This document shows, one piece after another, positions 43,917-52,830 of a DNA stretch of 64,000 nt; position 1 is the first letter of the stretch, and the number at the start of each line of letters is the position of its first letter. Source of the DNA: Oligoflexia bacterium (lineage in GTDB: Bacteria; Bdellovibrionota_G; JANQFH01); the NCBI GenBank assembly GCA_028277945.1, contig JANQFH010000013.1:50761-114760 (forward strand), given 5' to 3'. The notes under the pieces were generated by a model. It ran no database searches. It was not told where the DNA came from and worked only from the letters and a program-made list of their open reading frames with translations. The position numbers and the translations under genes were made by a program.

Positions 43917-44561
43917 CTACGAGGCTTTCTTTGCCTTTTGCACCACGAGGTAACCACCGCGGGCACCAGGAAGAGCGCCTTGAATGTAGAGGAGGTTCTC
44001 CTCGGGTTTGACGCTAACGACACGGAGATTTTGCACGGTCACACGTCTATTGCCCATCTGGCCAGGCATCTTTTTGCCTTTGATGGTGTGTTCTGGAAAA
44101 CAACAACCAATGGAACCGCCGTGGCGGAAATACTCATGCGTGCCGTGGGTCGCTGGAAAGCCGGAAAAACCATGCCGTTTCATCACGCCGGCAAACCCCT
44201 TACCCTTACTGACGCCGGTAACATCAACGTGATCATCGGTCTTAAAGCAGTCCAGCCCGACCTGCTCTCCTGGCTTCATAGCTGCGACACTCTCGGCATC
44301 GACGCGATACTCGCGGAGAAACCGCAGCGGTTCAACTTTAGCCTGTGCAAAGTGGCCTCGTTTAGGTTTGTTGAGCGATTTCTCAGCAACCTTATCAAAA
44401 CCAATCTGCACAGCATCATAGCCATCTGTTGCCGCTTTTTTTACTTGGGTCACAAAACAGGGGCCAGCCTCAACCACGGTAACAGGGATACGATTGCCCT
44501 CACCATCGTAGAGGTGCTGCATACCGAGTTTCTTTCCTAGTAATCCAACAGAGGTGCTCAT
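43917..44561 (-). CDS. rplC: Ribosomal protein L3
   Basis: 214 residues with the full L3 pattern: GLLGKKLGMQHLYDGEGNRIPVTVVEAGP, GVSKGKGFAGVMKRHGFSG, then KGKKMPGQMGNRRVTVQNL. L3 is an early-assembling protein that reaches the peptidyl-transferase centre. The segment HGTHEYFRHGGSIG differs from the proteobacterial HGSxxHRAPGSIG. It stands alone; no rpsJ, rplD, rplW or rplB lies nearby as in the S10 operon. It may be a moved single copy or a second copy. Confidence 0.95.
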   Translation of the reverse strand: MSTSVGLLGKKLGMQHLYDGEGNRIPVTVVEAGPCFVTQVKKAATDGYDAVQIGFDKVAEKSLNKPKRGHFAQAKVEPLRFLREYRVDAESVAAMKPGEQVGLDCFKTDDHVDVTGVSKGKGFAGVMKRHGFSGFPATHGTHEYFRHGGSIGCCFPEHTIKGKKMPGQMGNRRVTVQNLRVVSVKPEENLLYIQGALPGARGGYLVVQKAKKAS

Positions 44562-44634
44562 ACCTTGTACCTAGCCGGAGCTAATTAATGGAAATCGTGG
44601 AACAAGTCAAGGCAATTGCCAAAGAGGTCCTGTC

Positions 44635-45045
44635 TTAGAGCTCACCAGCCTCAATCTCTTGTTGGCGCATGCGCACATGCCGGTTTTCAATGCGGCCTAT
44701 CACCCGCATCGCCTGGCTAACGTTGAGGTATTGATCAAGAAGAAAGCGGTTTGCCGCGGTAATCTCGGTGAAAGCCACACCAAACCCTCCTGGAAAACGG
44801 CTATCGGCAGAAGCCGACCGTTGCCAGCAGACAATGCCCTTACCCGCGACCCAGCTGTCGAGCTCTTTGAGATAGAAGCGAAAACGCACACTTTGGCCTA
44901 CCTCCAAGCCATCGCCACCACGAAGAAACATGCCGCCCAGGCTTAAATTGAGAATCTCAGCCCAGGGCACAGGTGTCGGTGGCAGAAACTGCACGACGTT
45001 CTTTAACAAGACGCGGGTGACCTGACGTTTTTCAATATCGAGCAT
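44635..45045 (-). CDS. PilZ-domain protein
   Basis: About 136 residues from the ATG at 45045. The segment ILNLSLGGMFLRGG has the second PilZ motif (N/DxSxxG), and VRFRFYLKELDSWVAGKGIVCW then GFGVAFTEI complete the barrel. The first arginine-rich motif (RxxxR) appears only as KRQVTRVLLKNVVQF, so c-di-GMP binding is likely but not certain. It probably regulates motility or surface functions. Confidence 0.75.
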   Translation of the reverse strand: MLDIEKRQVTRVLLKNVVQFLPPTPVPWAEILNLSLGGMFLRGGDGLEVGQSVRFRFYLKELDSWVAGKGIVCWQRSASADSRFPGGFGVAFTEITAANRFLLDQYLNVSQAMRVIGRIENRHVRMRQQEIEAGEL

Positions 45046-45207
45046 CACCAACTATAAAAAGCAAAGACCATTCCAGAATCAATAGCAAAAATTACTTAAT
45101 ATTATTAATTAGTTAAATTTCTAACGCGAATCCAAAGCGAGCAGAAAATCGACGCTGCCACGGTCGAGTCTGCACTTTTTACAAACCTGCACTACTTCAT
45201 TAAAATC

Positions 45208-45236
45208 ATGACCTTAGTAATTTTTCACCGTATAAT
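45208..45236 (+). promoter_or_regulatory. Promoter of the acyl-CoA carboxylase operon
   Basis: ATGACC (45208-45213), a 17-bp spacer and a perfect TATAAT (45231-45236) lie 36 nt before the carboxyltransferase ATG. The downstream operon runs from the carboxylase genes to rpoZ. Confidence 0.55.
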
Positions 45237-45271
45237 GCCGCCCATTCTAAACCGATCTCCATAAGAGGCCG

Positions 45272-46819
45272 ATGTCAACAAATAATATAGATAAATTACA
45301 GCAACTTAACGTTGAAGCGGGCGAGGCTGGTGGTAAAGAGCGTACCCGCCGTCAACGGGCCAAGGGCAAACAGACCGCCCGTGAACGCCTTGAGGCTTTG
45401 GTCGATCCGGGCTCCTTCATCGAGTTTGACCGCCTCGCCGTGCATGACTGCTACGACTTCACGATGCAAGAGCGTCGTATCCGTACGGACGGCGTTATCT
45501 GCGGCACGGGTCGCATTGATGGTCGCCAGGTTGCGCTGTTCTCGCAAGATGCAACGATCTTTGGTGGCTCACTCAGCCATCGCCACGCTGCCAAGATCTG
45601 CAAAGTCATGGACTTTGCCCAAAACAACGGCATCCCCATCATTGGCCTCAACGAGTCTGGAGGCGCGAGGATTCAAGAGGGCGTTCGCAGCCTCGCTGGC
45701 TATGCCGACATCTTTCTACGCAACACCCTACTCTCTGGAATGGTGCCGCAGATATCTGCGGTGCTGGGCCCTTGCGCCGGTGGCGCTGTCTATTCACCCG
45801 CAATCACCGATTTTGTCTTTATGGTTGCACAACAGAGCTACATGTTTGTTACGGGTCCTGAGGTCGTCTCCACCGTCACCCATGAAAGCGTTACCATGGA
45901 AGAGCTTGGTGGTGCCGCCGTTCACAACAGTCAGAGCGGTGTAGCGCACTTCACCTGTAGGGATGAAGAAAACCTCTTCACCTCACTGCGCGCACTCCTA
46001 AGTTTTCTTCCGGCCAATTACATGGAGAAACCGCCAAGCCGTCCCTGTAACGATCCGCCCGAGCGGCAGGTTCCTGAGCTAGATCAGCTCGTACCTGAAA
46101 ATCCCCACAAACCCTACGACATCAAGAGACTCATTCTTGCAACCGTAGATCAAGGAGAGTTCTTAGAGGTACAGCCCGACTACGCGCAAAACATCGTTAT
46201 GGGCTTTGCTCGCTACGACGGAATGGTCGTTGGCATCGTTGCCAATCAGCCCATGGTTCTTGCCGGCTGTTTGGATATCAACGCCTCTTTGAAAGCAGCA
46301 CGATTTGTTCGCTTTCTTGACTGCTTCAACATCCCTATCTTAACTCTCGTGGATGTACCTGGCTTCCTACCCGGAGTCGATCAAGAACACCACGGCATCA
46401 TACGAAACGGGGCAAAACTCCTCTACGCCTATGCCGAAGCTACCGTACCAAAGATCACCCTGATCACACGCAAGGCGTACGGCGGTGCCTATGATGTTAT
46501 GTGCAGCAAGCACATCCGGGCTGATGTCAACATGGCTTTCCCAACTGCTGAAATTGCCGTCATGGGACCAGAAGGAGCCGTCAACATCATTTTTCGTGAG
46601 GAGTTGAAGAAAGCAGCAGATCCGGAAAAACGTCGTGCGGAACTGGTAAAGGATTACCGCGACAAATTTGCCAACCCGTTCGTCGCTGCTGAACTCGGTT
46701 ACGTAGATGAAATCATCTTACCGCACGACAGCCGCAGCAAAATAGTCCAGTGGCTCAAAATACTCCAAGGCAAAAGGCAGAGCAACCCGCCTAAAAAACA
46801 TGGCAACATTCCACTGTAG
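45272..46819 (+). CDS. pccB: Acyl-CoA carboxylase, carboxyltransferase subunit
   Basis: 515 residues of the propionyl/acyl-CoA carboxylase beta family. Motifs include GGSLSHRHAAKICKVMDFA, LNESGGARIQEGVRSLAGYA, GPCAGGAVYSPAITDF and, in the C-terminal half, DVPGFLPGVDQEHHGIIRNG, then KAYGGAYDVMCSK. It transfers carboxyl from biotin to acyl-CoA, probably propionyl- or acetyl-CoA. The biotin carboxylase gene follows 11 nt later. Confidence 0.92.
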   Translation: MSTNNIDKLQQLNVEAGEAGGKERTRRQRAKGKQTARERLEALVDPGSFIEFDRLAVHDCYDFTMQERRIRTDGVICGTGRIDGRQVALFSQDATIFGGSLSHRHAAKICKVMDFAQNNGIPIIGLNESGGARIQEGVRSLAGYADIFLRNTLLSGMVPQISAVLGPCAGGAVYSPAITDFVFMVAQQSYMFVTGPEVVSTVTHESVTMEELGGAAVHNSQSGVAHFTCRDEENLFTSLRALLSFLPANYMEKPPSRPCNDPPERQVPELDQLVPENPHKPYDIKRLILATVDQGEFLEVQPDYAQNIVMGFARYDGMVVGIVANQPMVLAGCLDINASLKAARFVRFLDCFNIPILTLVDVPGFLPGVDQEHHGIIRNGAKLLYAYAEATVPKITLITRKAYGGAYDVMCSKHIRADVNMAFPTAEIAVMGPEGAVNIIFREELKKAADPEKRRAELVKDYRDKFANPFVAAELGYVDEIILPHDSRSKIVQWLKILQGKRQSNPPKKHGNIPL

Positions 46820-46830
46820 GGTACGGGGCT

Positions 46831-48345
46831 GTGAAAATTAAAAAACTGCTCATAGCCAATCGCGGCGAAATCGCCGTGAGAATCCTCCGCAGCTGCAGAG
46901 ATCTTGGCATTTCGACCGTGGCAATCTATTCGGACTGTGACAAAACTGCCCCACATCTGCTCTTTGCTGATGAGGTCCATGCCATTGGTGGCAAGACAGC
47001 TGCAGAGAGCTATCTGAATATAGACAAGATCCTTACAGCGGCCAAGCAGTCAGGCGCCAATGCCATCCATCCAGGATATGGCTTTCTCGCTGAGAACGCA
47101 GAATTTGCGCAACAGTGTGCCGCAGCAAACGTTCTCTTCATAGGACCAGACGCCAAGGTCATTGCCGCTATGGGAGACAAACTCAATTCTAGAGAGCTGG
47201 CGCAGCAAGCAGGACTACCGGTTATTCCCGGTTCTCCTCGCCTTGATAAGGATAGTGCCGCCAAACCCTATCTGCAGAAGCTCGGATTCCCCCTGCTTGT
47301 AAAGTGTAGCGCTGGTGGCGGTGGTCATGGTATGCGGCTTGTTCGCCAGCAGCAGGACTTTGCTCAGGCCATCAAGCTGACACGTGCCGAGGGTATCAGC
47401 GCTTTTGGCGACGGGGCTGTCTACCTTGAAAAGGCGTTGCAAAACCCACAACACATTGAAGTGCAGATTTTTGGGTGTAGTAATGGCCAAGCTGTGCACC
47501 TTTTTAGCCGCGCCTGCAGCTTACAACGCCGGTTTCAAAAAATCGTTGAGGAAGCGCCGGCTCCAAGTGTTGCAGATAAAACTCTCATCGCCATGCAAGC
47601 CGATGCCGTAAAGCTCGCAACCCATATTGGCTATACGGGCGCAGGCACCGTAGAGTTTCTCGTTGATGAACAAGGAAGGTACTACTTTCTGGAAATGAAT
47701 ACTCGCCTACAAGTAGAACACACCGTAACCGAGATGGTTCTCGGTATTGACCTGGTGGCACTACAGATTGAGTTTGCCGCCGGCAACAGGCTCACCTCCC
47801 GGATCATTGAGCTGCTCAAAAGCAACAACCGCCAACCACAACCACGTGGCCATGCTATCGAGTGCCGTCTTTATGCTGAAGATCCGCTCAACGATTTTAT
47901 GCCCTCACCCGGTAAAGTCATCAAAGCACGCCTACCCAGCGGACCTGGGGTGCGTGTCGATAGCGGTATTGTCTCTGGCACGGAGGTACCACACTTCTAC
48001 GATCCTATCATGGCAAAGATCATCACTTGGGGCGAGGATCGAGAGCAGGCTCGTTGCCGTATGCTGCGTGCCTTACAAGAAACTACCGTCGTAGGCACCC
48101 ATACCAACCTCAACTTTCTACAGACCGTCCTAGAGAGCGAAGAGTTCAAACGTGGCGATTATAGAACCACGACCATTGAGTCAGCACAGATGGTAAAACA
48201 GTTACAGAGAAAGATAGCCGGCCTGGAACCAATCGCGCTCTGTGCTGCTGCCGTAGGCTTTTTGGAGAGCTCTCAAACCACTGTCGCATCCGGAGAGCCG
48301 CTATCTCCATGGCAACTAGATTTGCGGACTAAAGAGAACCCATGA
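46831..48345 (+). CDS. accC: Biotin carboxylase subunit of acyl-CoA carboxylase
   Basis: 504 residues, ATP-grasp enzyme that carboxylates biotin. The N-terminus IKKLLIANRGEIAVRILRSC, the glycine-rich AGGGGHGMRLV, and YYFLEMNTRLQVEHTVTEMV are canonical. It lacks a fused carrier domain; the carrier is the next gene, overlapping by 4 nt. The GTG start at 46831 begins the conserved N-terminus directly. Confidence 0.93.
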   Translation: MKIKKLLIANRGEIAVRILRSCRDLGISTVAIYSDCDKTAPHLLFADEVHAIGGKTAAESYLNIDKILTAAKQSGANAIHPGYGFLAENAEFAQQCAAANVLFIGPDAKVIAAMGDKLNSRELAQQAGLPVIPGSPRLDKDSAAKPYLQKLGFPLLVKCSAGGGGHGMRLVRQQQDFAQAIKLTRAEGISAFGDGAVYLEKALQNPQHIEVQIFGCSNGQAVHLFSRACSLQRRFQKIVEEAPAPSVADKTLIAMQADAVKLATHIGYTGAGTVEFLVDEQGRYYFLEMNTRLQVEHTVTEMVLGIDLVALQIEFAAGNRLTSRIIELLKSNNRQPQPRGHAIECRLYAEDPLNDFMPSPGKVIKARLPSGPGVRVDSGIVSGTEVPHFYDPIMAKIITWGEDREQARCRMLRALQETTVVGTHTNLNFLQTVLESEEFKRGDYRTTTIESAQMVKQLQRKIAGLEPIALCAAAVGFLESSQTTVASGEPLSPWQLDLRTKENP

Positions 48346-48863
48346 AACTCTACATCAAAAACCAGGAGCGGCACGTTGAGTGTAAGCTAACAAAAACTCA
48401 AGACAAGATCTGCTGCCAATTCGACAACCGTGTTTGGGATTTGCGCACGCAAATTCTCAGCCAGGGAGAAAAACAGGGCCACTTCCTGATGATACGTGAC
48501 CAGACGATAACAGAAGTGCTCTGGCAGGCGCGCAACTGCCAACAACTCGACGTCTACGTTGGCGGCCAGCACTTCTGTTTTGAACGCACACTCTTTCCCA
48601 CTGGCTCAATGCCGACACAACAACACCAGGGAGTTCGTGCCAAGGAGGTGCGAACGGTAATGCCTGGAAAGATTTTAGAAACAATGGTAAAAGCCGGAGA
48701 CCGGGTGGACAGAGATCAAACTCTATTGATCATAGAGGCGATGAAGATGGAAAATGAGATCAAAGCACCTGTAGGCGGCATGGTAAAGCAACTCCATGTT
48801 GCAGCCGGACAATCGGTAGAGGCCCAGACCTTGCTATTACGTATAGAAGAGCCGACAACATGA
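48342..48863 (+). CDS. Biotin carboxyl carrier protein
   Basis: 173 residues. The C-terminal 70 form a biotinyl domain with the biotinylated Lys in IIEAMKMENEI. The N-terminal part is a family-specific extension that should contact the carboxylase. The ATG overlaps the biotin carboxylase stop, and yicC starts in its own last four bases. It completes a three-protein carboxylase. Confidence 0.9.
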   Translation: MKLYIKNQERHVECKLTKTQDKICCQFDNRVWDLRTQILSQGEKQGHFLMIRDQTITEVLWQARNCQQLDVYVGGQHFCFERTLFPTGSMPTQQHQGVRAKEVRTVMPGKILETMVKAGDRVDRDQTLLIIEAMKMENEIKAPVGGMVKQLHVAAGQSVEAQTLLLRIEEPTT

Positions 48864-49732
48864 GCCGCAGCATGACAGGATATGGTCGTGCTGAAAAGAC
48901 CGACGCCAGCCGACAGTACGTTGTTGAGGTCAAGGCAGTAAACTCCCGTTTTTGTGAAGTCAAGACCCACTGTCCACGAGAATTTTTGCAATGGGATCAG
49001 GAAATCGCTAAAACCGTGCGCCGTCGCTTTCATCGTGGGCGTTTTGACGTCTATGTGCAGATACTGCAAGAACCTGGACAAGAGCCATCTCTCAACCTAG
49101 ATAAAATAGCTGCTAAACACTATTACAAGCTTTGCCAGACTCTCAAAGAGAGGTTGAACATCACCGAGGAGATTAGGTTGGAACACCTTTTCCAGTTCAA
49201 GGATATCTTTGTACAGGCAAAAACAAACCAAGAGGAGCTCTGGCATCATGTCCGCGGCGTATTGGAGAGTGCGCTGAGCCGACTTGAGGAGATGAGTCGT
49301 GCTGAAGGGGCGATACTCCTGGAGGATATTACAAAACGCCATGGCTCCATCGTCAAACTGTTAGAGGCCATCGATAAGATACACCACAAGTCTGTGCAGC
49401 AGATTACCTCCCGACTGCAGCAACGGATCGAAAAGCTGCTGGGTGACAAACGCCTAGATCAAGAACGCTTAGAACAAGAGGTGGCCCTACTGGCAGACAG
49501 GTCGGATATTACCGAAGAGATTGTCCGACTAAAGGCACACCTTGCAAAAATAAACAAAATCCTAAACAAGCAAGGCCCGGTGGGACGAGAGCTGGATTTT
49601 GTTATCCAGGAGCTCCATCGCGAGACCAACACCATAGGCCAGAAGGCACAGGACTACGGTCTTGCTGACAGTGTTATCCAAATCAAGTCGGAAATAGAAA
49701 AGATTCGTGAGCAGGTGCAAAATCTTGAGTGA
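48860..49732 (+). CDS. yicC: YicC/YloC-family endoribonuclease
   Basis: 290 residues, beginning MSRSMTGYGRAEKTD, with VKAVNSRFCEVKTHCPREF and the C-terminal GRELDFVIQELHRETNTIGQK, then [14 protein letters not shown]. YicC proteins are RNA endonucleases that affect small RNAs and stationary phase. The gene commonly sits before gmk, as here. Confidence 0.93.
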   Translation: MSRSMTGYGRAEKTDASRQYVVEVKAVNSRFCEVKTHCPREFLQWDQEIAKTVRRRFHRGRFDVYVQILQEPGQEPSLNLDKIAAKHYYKLCQTLKERLNITEEIRLEHLFQFKDIFVQAKTNQEELWHHVRGVLESALSRLEEMSRAEGAILLEDITKRHGSIVKLLEAIDKIHHKSVQQITSRLQQRIEKLLGDKRLDQERLEQEVALLADRSDITEEIVRLKAHLAKINKILNKQGPVGRELDFVIQELHRETNTIGQKAQDYGLADSVIQIKSEIEKIREQVQNLE

Positions 49733-50348
49733 GGCAACACCACAAGGACACTGTTTTATTGTCTCCGCCCCCTCTGGATCGGGTAAGACCACCCTCATCC
49801 ATCAGGTCCTCGATCAGCTGCCGGGCATTGAATTTATCGTCTCTTACACAACGCGTCCGCCACGGGCCGGAGAGCAACCAGGGAAGGACTATCACTTTAT
49901 CGATGCCACCACCTTTGAAGAGATGCACAAAGACGGTGCCTTCATGGAAACCGCCACAGTACACCAACACAGCTACGGCACCCCGAGCCGCGATGTCACC
50001 GACAAACTCGGCAAAGGCATTGATATCATTCTAGAAATAGATGTGCAGGGGGCCCAACAGATCCGCCAACAGCTTCCAGAAGCAACGCTTATCTTTATCC
50101 TACCCTCATCTCCCGAGGTGCTGCGTCGTCGGCTTAGCAACCGTCGCCAGGACTCACCCGAGGAGATTGATCGGCGTATGCGTACGGCCATAGAGGAGAT
50201 CAAACAGATCAAGGCGTATGCCTATTTGGTCATCAATGACGATTTGGCTACTGCCGCAGACCAGTTGCAAGCAATTATTGTTGCGAAACGTTGCCAATTG
50301 AAGTATAGCGAGCCTCTTATCAACCTTTGGCAAAAAGCCCTGAGGTAA
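49725..50348 (+). CDS. gmk: Guanylate kinase
   Basis: GMP + ATP to GDP + ADP; essential. The P-loop is [11 protein letters not shown], and the GMP-binding segment [20 protein letters not shown] follows. I favour the TTG at 49725 (MSEATPQG) with an AGGTG 8 nt upstream; a GTG at 49707 in the same frame would add six residues inside yicC. Either way the reading frames overlap slightly. Confidence 0.93.
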   Translation: MSEATPQGHCFIVSAPSGSGKTTLIHQVLDQLPGIEFIVSYTTRPPRAGEQPGKDYHFIDATTFEEMHKDGAFMETATVHQHSYGTPSRDVTDKLGKGIDIILEIDVQGAQQIRQQLPEATLIFILPSSPEVLRRRLSNRRQDSPEEIDRRMRTAIEEIKQIKAYAYLVINDDLATAADQLQAIIVAKRCQLKYSEPLINLWQKALR

Positions 50349-50355
50349 AGGAGCT

Positions 50356-50577
50356 ATGGCACGCATTACCGTTGAAGATTGCCTAAACAATGTCGAAAAT
50401 CGTTTTGCCCTCGTCCATCTTGCGGCACAACGTAGCCGTCAGATCCTCAAAGGCTCAAGCCCTTTGGTAAATTGTCGGAACAAATACATCGTCACGTCCT
50501 TACGCGAGATTGCCGACGAAAAGGTCATCTTTGAACCTGAAGGGCAAACAGCCGACAGCGAAGCAAAGAACGACTAA
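50356..50577 (+). CDS. rpoZ: RNA polymerase omega subunit
   Basis: 73 residues: [42 protein letters not shown]. Omega helps fold beta prime. An AAAGGAG site precedes the ATG, 7 nt after gmk. The operon ends here, in front of a 121-nt palindrome. Confidence 0.94.
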   Translation: MARITVEDCLNNVENRFALVHLAAQRSRQILKGSSPLVNCRNKYIVTSLREIADEKVIFEPEGQTADSEAKND

Positions 50578-50636
50578 CCCTATCGGTAGACGTTAGAGCT
50601 TAGCCGTTATTAATCACGAAAGGCGTCATTCCAGCC

Positions 50637-50757
50637 GCAACGTGCAGGTTCTTGCAGATCAAGGCGGGGACACTCAGACGGACCGCAGCGTACTATAAAG
50701 TACGTGAGGACCCGGATGAGTGGACCCAACGCAGAGATGCGAGAATCTGCACGTTGC
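50637..50757. repeat. Long near-perfect palindrome (hairpin element)
   Basis: The outer arms GCAACGTGCAG (50637-50647) and CTGCACGTTGC (50747-50757) pair perfectly. The middle arms CACTCA (50671-50676) and TGAGTG (50717-50722) pair, and the inner arms CGTACT and AGTACG enclose the loop ATAA (50695-50698). All share one centre, so a single hairpin of about 121 nt with small bulges can form. It lies between two convergent gene ends, as dispersed ERIC- or MITE-like elements often do, and may also stop transcription. Confidence 0.65.
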
Positions 50758-50776
50758 TGTCACGAATAACCCAGGT

Positions 50777-52462
50777 CTAACGACGGATCCAGAGACGACG
50801 GCGGGTATTGCCGGTAAGCCCAAGCCGCTGACGCTGCTCGTCAATACCCTGTTGGCGCTCACTAGAGATCGCCTCTTCTGCCTGAAAATGAAATTGCTGT
50901 ACCAGAGTTGCATGCTGACCATCAGGGTATCGTTCTAGGTAGTGGTTGGCGGCACGAATAGTCTCTTCATAATCATTGTGGTTCCTGTAGAAAGCCACCA
51001 GGAGAAACTGAAACTCTGCAGGGTCTTCACTTATCTGCACGCCGCCCTTGTAAGTCTTCGCCGTGGCAAACAAATCACCAGAACTTTCATAATAGCGTGC
51101 CAACCTCTTAATCATGGTGACATTGCCTGGCTCGATCTCTAATGCTTTGTTAACTAAGGCAATCGCCTGGTCCCACTTAGACTCTTGCTCAAAAATCTTG
51201 GCGTGGGCTAAGAGAAAATTGGTGTTGTTTGGTAACAACTCGATGGCCTGTGCTAACCTATTCTTTGCCGCTTGCGAATTTTGGTTATCGAGCTCCAATA
51301 GTGCATGGATATAAAAACCATAGGGATCTTGGCTCTGTGCCAGATAGCGCCGCAAGTAGGCGCGCGCGCTCTCATCATGGCCCTGACTCCAGTGGTAGAC
51401 GGCTTCCGCCCGCAACAGACAAGACGCTTCTGCGGCGTGTTTGCCTAAATAGTCGAGCAAGTTACGTGCTAGAGTTAACTCACTGAGGTTGCCGGTAAAC
51501 GCTGCTCGTCGACTAAAGCTCTCTGCCAATAGACAGGTCGCTTCAAGGTTCTGTGGATAACGGCTTATCTGTGCGGTTAGAGCGCCGATGGCATCTTGGA
51601 TCGCACCCTCTTGATCGCTCCAGACCCATGCCGAGATCATTTTCGGATCCGTGACGGTTGCTGGCTCGAGGTTCAGACGTTTAAGGCCATGCAGGTAGGT
51701 CTCTGCACGGGTAATCGACTGTAGTTTGGCATAGTGTTGCCAACCAAACTGCCCAGCAAAAAACATTGCTGAGATCAGCAGCATTGTCACCAAGAGAATC
51801 TCGACCCGTCGGTATTTGAACTGGCGAAACTTCTGCGCTAGGAATTGACGACGCCGCTTTCTGTTAAGCACTTGGGTCCGACGCTTCTGTGCTGTAGTAA
51901 GATTTTGGAACAGATCTGCAGTACCTGGATAAGCTTCCACCACGTACTCTGCGCCACCACTGGTTAGCAGGTGGTCTCCGGCAGTAATCCTGCCATCCAT
52001 AATCCACTTCCTTAAGGCAACGAGAAAATGAAACGAATAGGTCTGACCACTCTCCCGTGTCACTCGCCACTGCGACACCACCCCCTCAAGTGCTGCCTCT
52101 TCCTTGCTCTCGGCCTCCTCTTGAATCCAGGCGAGCATGCTCTCTTTTGGCGCTGGTGCCGATTGCGGCCCTAGATCTACCTGTGTTGCTTCCTCTCGAT
52201 CCACTTGCGTCGCTTCCACAGGGCACTCAAACTCCTCTGTATCAACAACCCCTAGCAACGGCTGCGCCTGCACAGCACCGACCAGCTCGCAGCCATGCAG
52301 CTGTACTGCACCCGGATAGGCTACATTCAAGCTTTGAGATTGCTGCACCTGGCAGAGGTTGCCACAGCGATCACAGCAGTACATCTCTGTGCCGCCTTGC
52401 ACCACCTCTTGGCGAAGCTCAAAGGTAGCGGAACATAAGTTACATTTAAAACGATAATTCAT
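50777..52462 (-). CDS. Zinc-ribbon, GYF-like and TPR membrane protein
   Basis: 561 residues. The N-terminus is a zinc ribbon (FKCNLCSATF with CCDRCGNLC). A GYF-2-like stretch follows at about 140-190 (GQTYSFHFLVALRKWIMDGRI). Next are a basic region and one transmembrane helix (VEILLVTMLLISAMFFAGQFG), and then many TPR-like helical pairs (SQAAKNRLAQAIELLPNNTNF, DQAIALVNKALEIEPGNVTM). Similar multi-domain proteins occur in Myxococcota-type bacteria. The role is unknown, perhaps a scaffold. Confidence 0.75.
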   Translation of the reverse strand: MNYRFKCNLCSATFELRQEVVQGGTEMYCCDRCGNLCQVQQSQSLNVAYPGAVQLHGCELVGAVQAQPLLGVVDTEEFECPVEATQVDREEATQVDLGPQSAPAPKESMLAWIQEEAESKEEAALEGVVSQWRVTRESGQTYSFHFLVALRKWIMDGRITAGDHLLTSGGAEYVVEAYPGTADLFQNLTTAQKRRTQVLNRKRRRQFLAQKFRQFKYRRVEILLVTMLLISAMFFAGQFGWQHYAKLQSITRAETYLHGLKRLNLEPATVTDPKMISAWVWSDQEGAIQDAIGALTAQISRYPQNLEATCLLAESFSRRAAFTGNLSELTLARNLLDYLGKHAAEASCLLRAEAVYHWSQGHDESARAYLRRYLAQSQDPYGFYIHALLELDNQNSQAAKNRLAQAIELLPNNTNFLLAHAKIFEQESKWDQAIALVNKALEIEPGNVTMIKRLARYYESSGDLFATAKTYKGGVQISEDPAEFQFLLVAFYRNHNDYEETIRAANHYLERYPDGQHATLVQQFHFQAEEAISSERQQGIDEQRQRLGLTGNTRRRLWIRR

Positions 52463-52615
52463 CTGATTTCTATGTTAACATAAAATAGGTTAGCTTTTCT
52501 AGGACCCATTTAAAATATAGCAATGTAAACAAAAGTTACTATTTTACAAAAAAGCAAACATTTCTTTAGGGTTGCCAGCCCTTGGCCACAAACATATAAA
52601 TAGGCCTCTTATCGT

Positions 52616-52689
52616 GCGCCTGTAGCTCAGCTGGATAGAGCAACTGCCTTCTAAGCAGTAGGTCGGGAGTTCAAGTCTCTCCAGGCGCG
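52616..52689 (+). tRNA. tRNA-Arg (anticodon TCT)
   Basis: 74 nt. The acceptor GCGCCTG pairs with CAGGCGC, the D-stem is GCTC/GAGC, the anticodon stem ACTGC/GCAGT holds loop CTTCTAA with TCT, and the T-arm is GGGAG TTCAAGT CTCTC. G follows as discriminator; CCA is not encoded. Confidence 0.95.
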
Positions 52690-52703
52690 TTATTTTATTA
52701 TAG

Positions 52704-52776
52704 CTGGGGGCCCGTCTCGGCTTTAGGGACGCTACCCGCCTCGATTATAGATTTAACGCCTCGCCGATGCCCCCAG
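52704..52776. repeat. GC-rich inverted repeat downstream of tRNA-Arg
   Basis: CTGGGGGC (52704-52711) and GCCCCCAG (52769-52776) are perfect inverted copies; inside them TCGGC (52717-52721) and GCCGA (52763-52767) also pair. They lie between tRNA-Arg and the end of a convergent MFS gene. A transcript hairpin or a dispersed element is possible. Confidence 0.4.
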
Positions 52777-52830
52777 ACCCCGCGCTCACGATCGAGTAAA
52801 TCAATCGTTCGCTTTGGATATTGCGATGCG

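Noticed and set aside
43938-44540. 200-residue plus-strand frame
   Set aside because: It is antisense to rplC, whose protein is clearly L3, and it has no recognisable domain.
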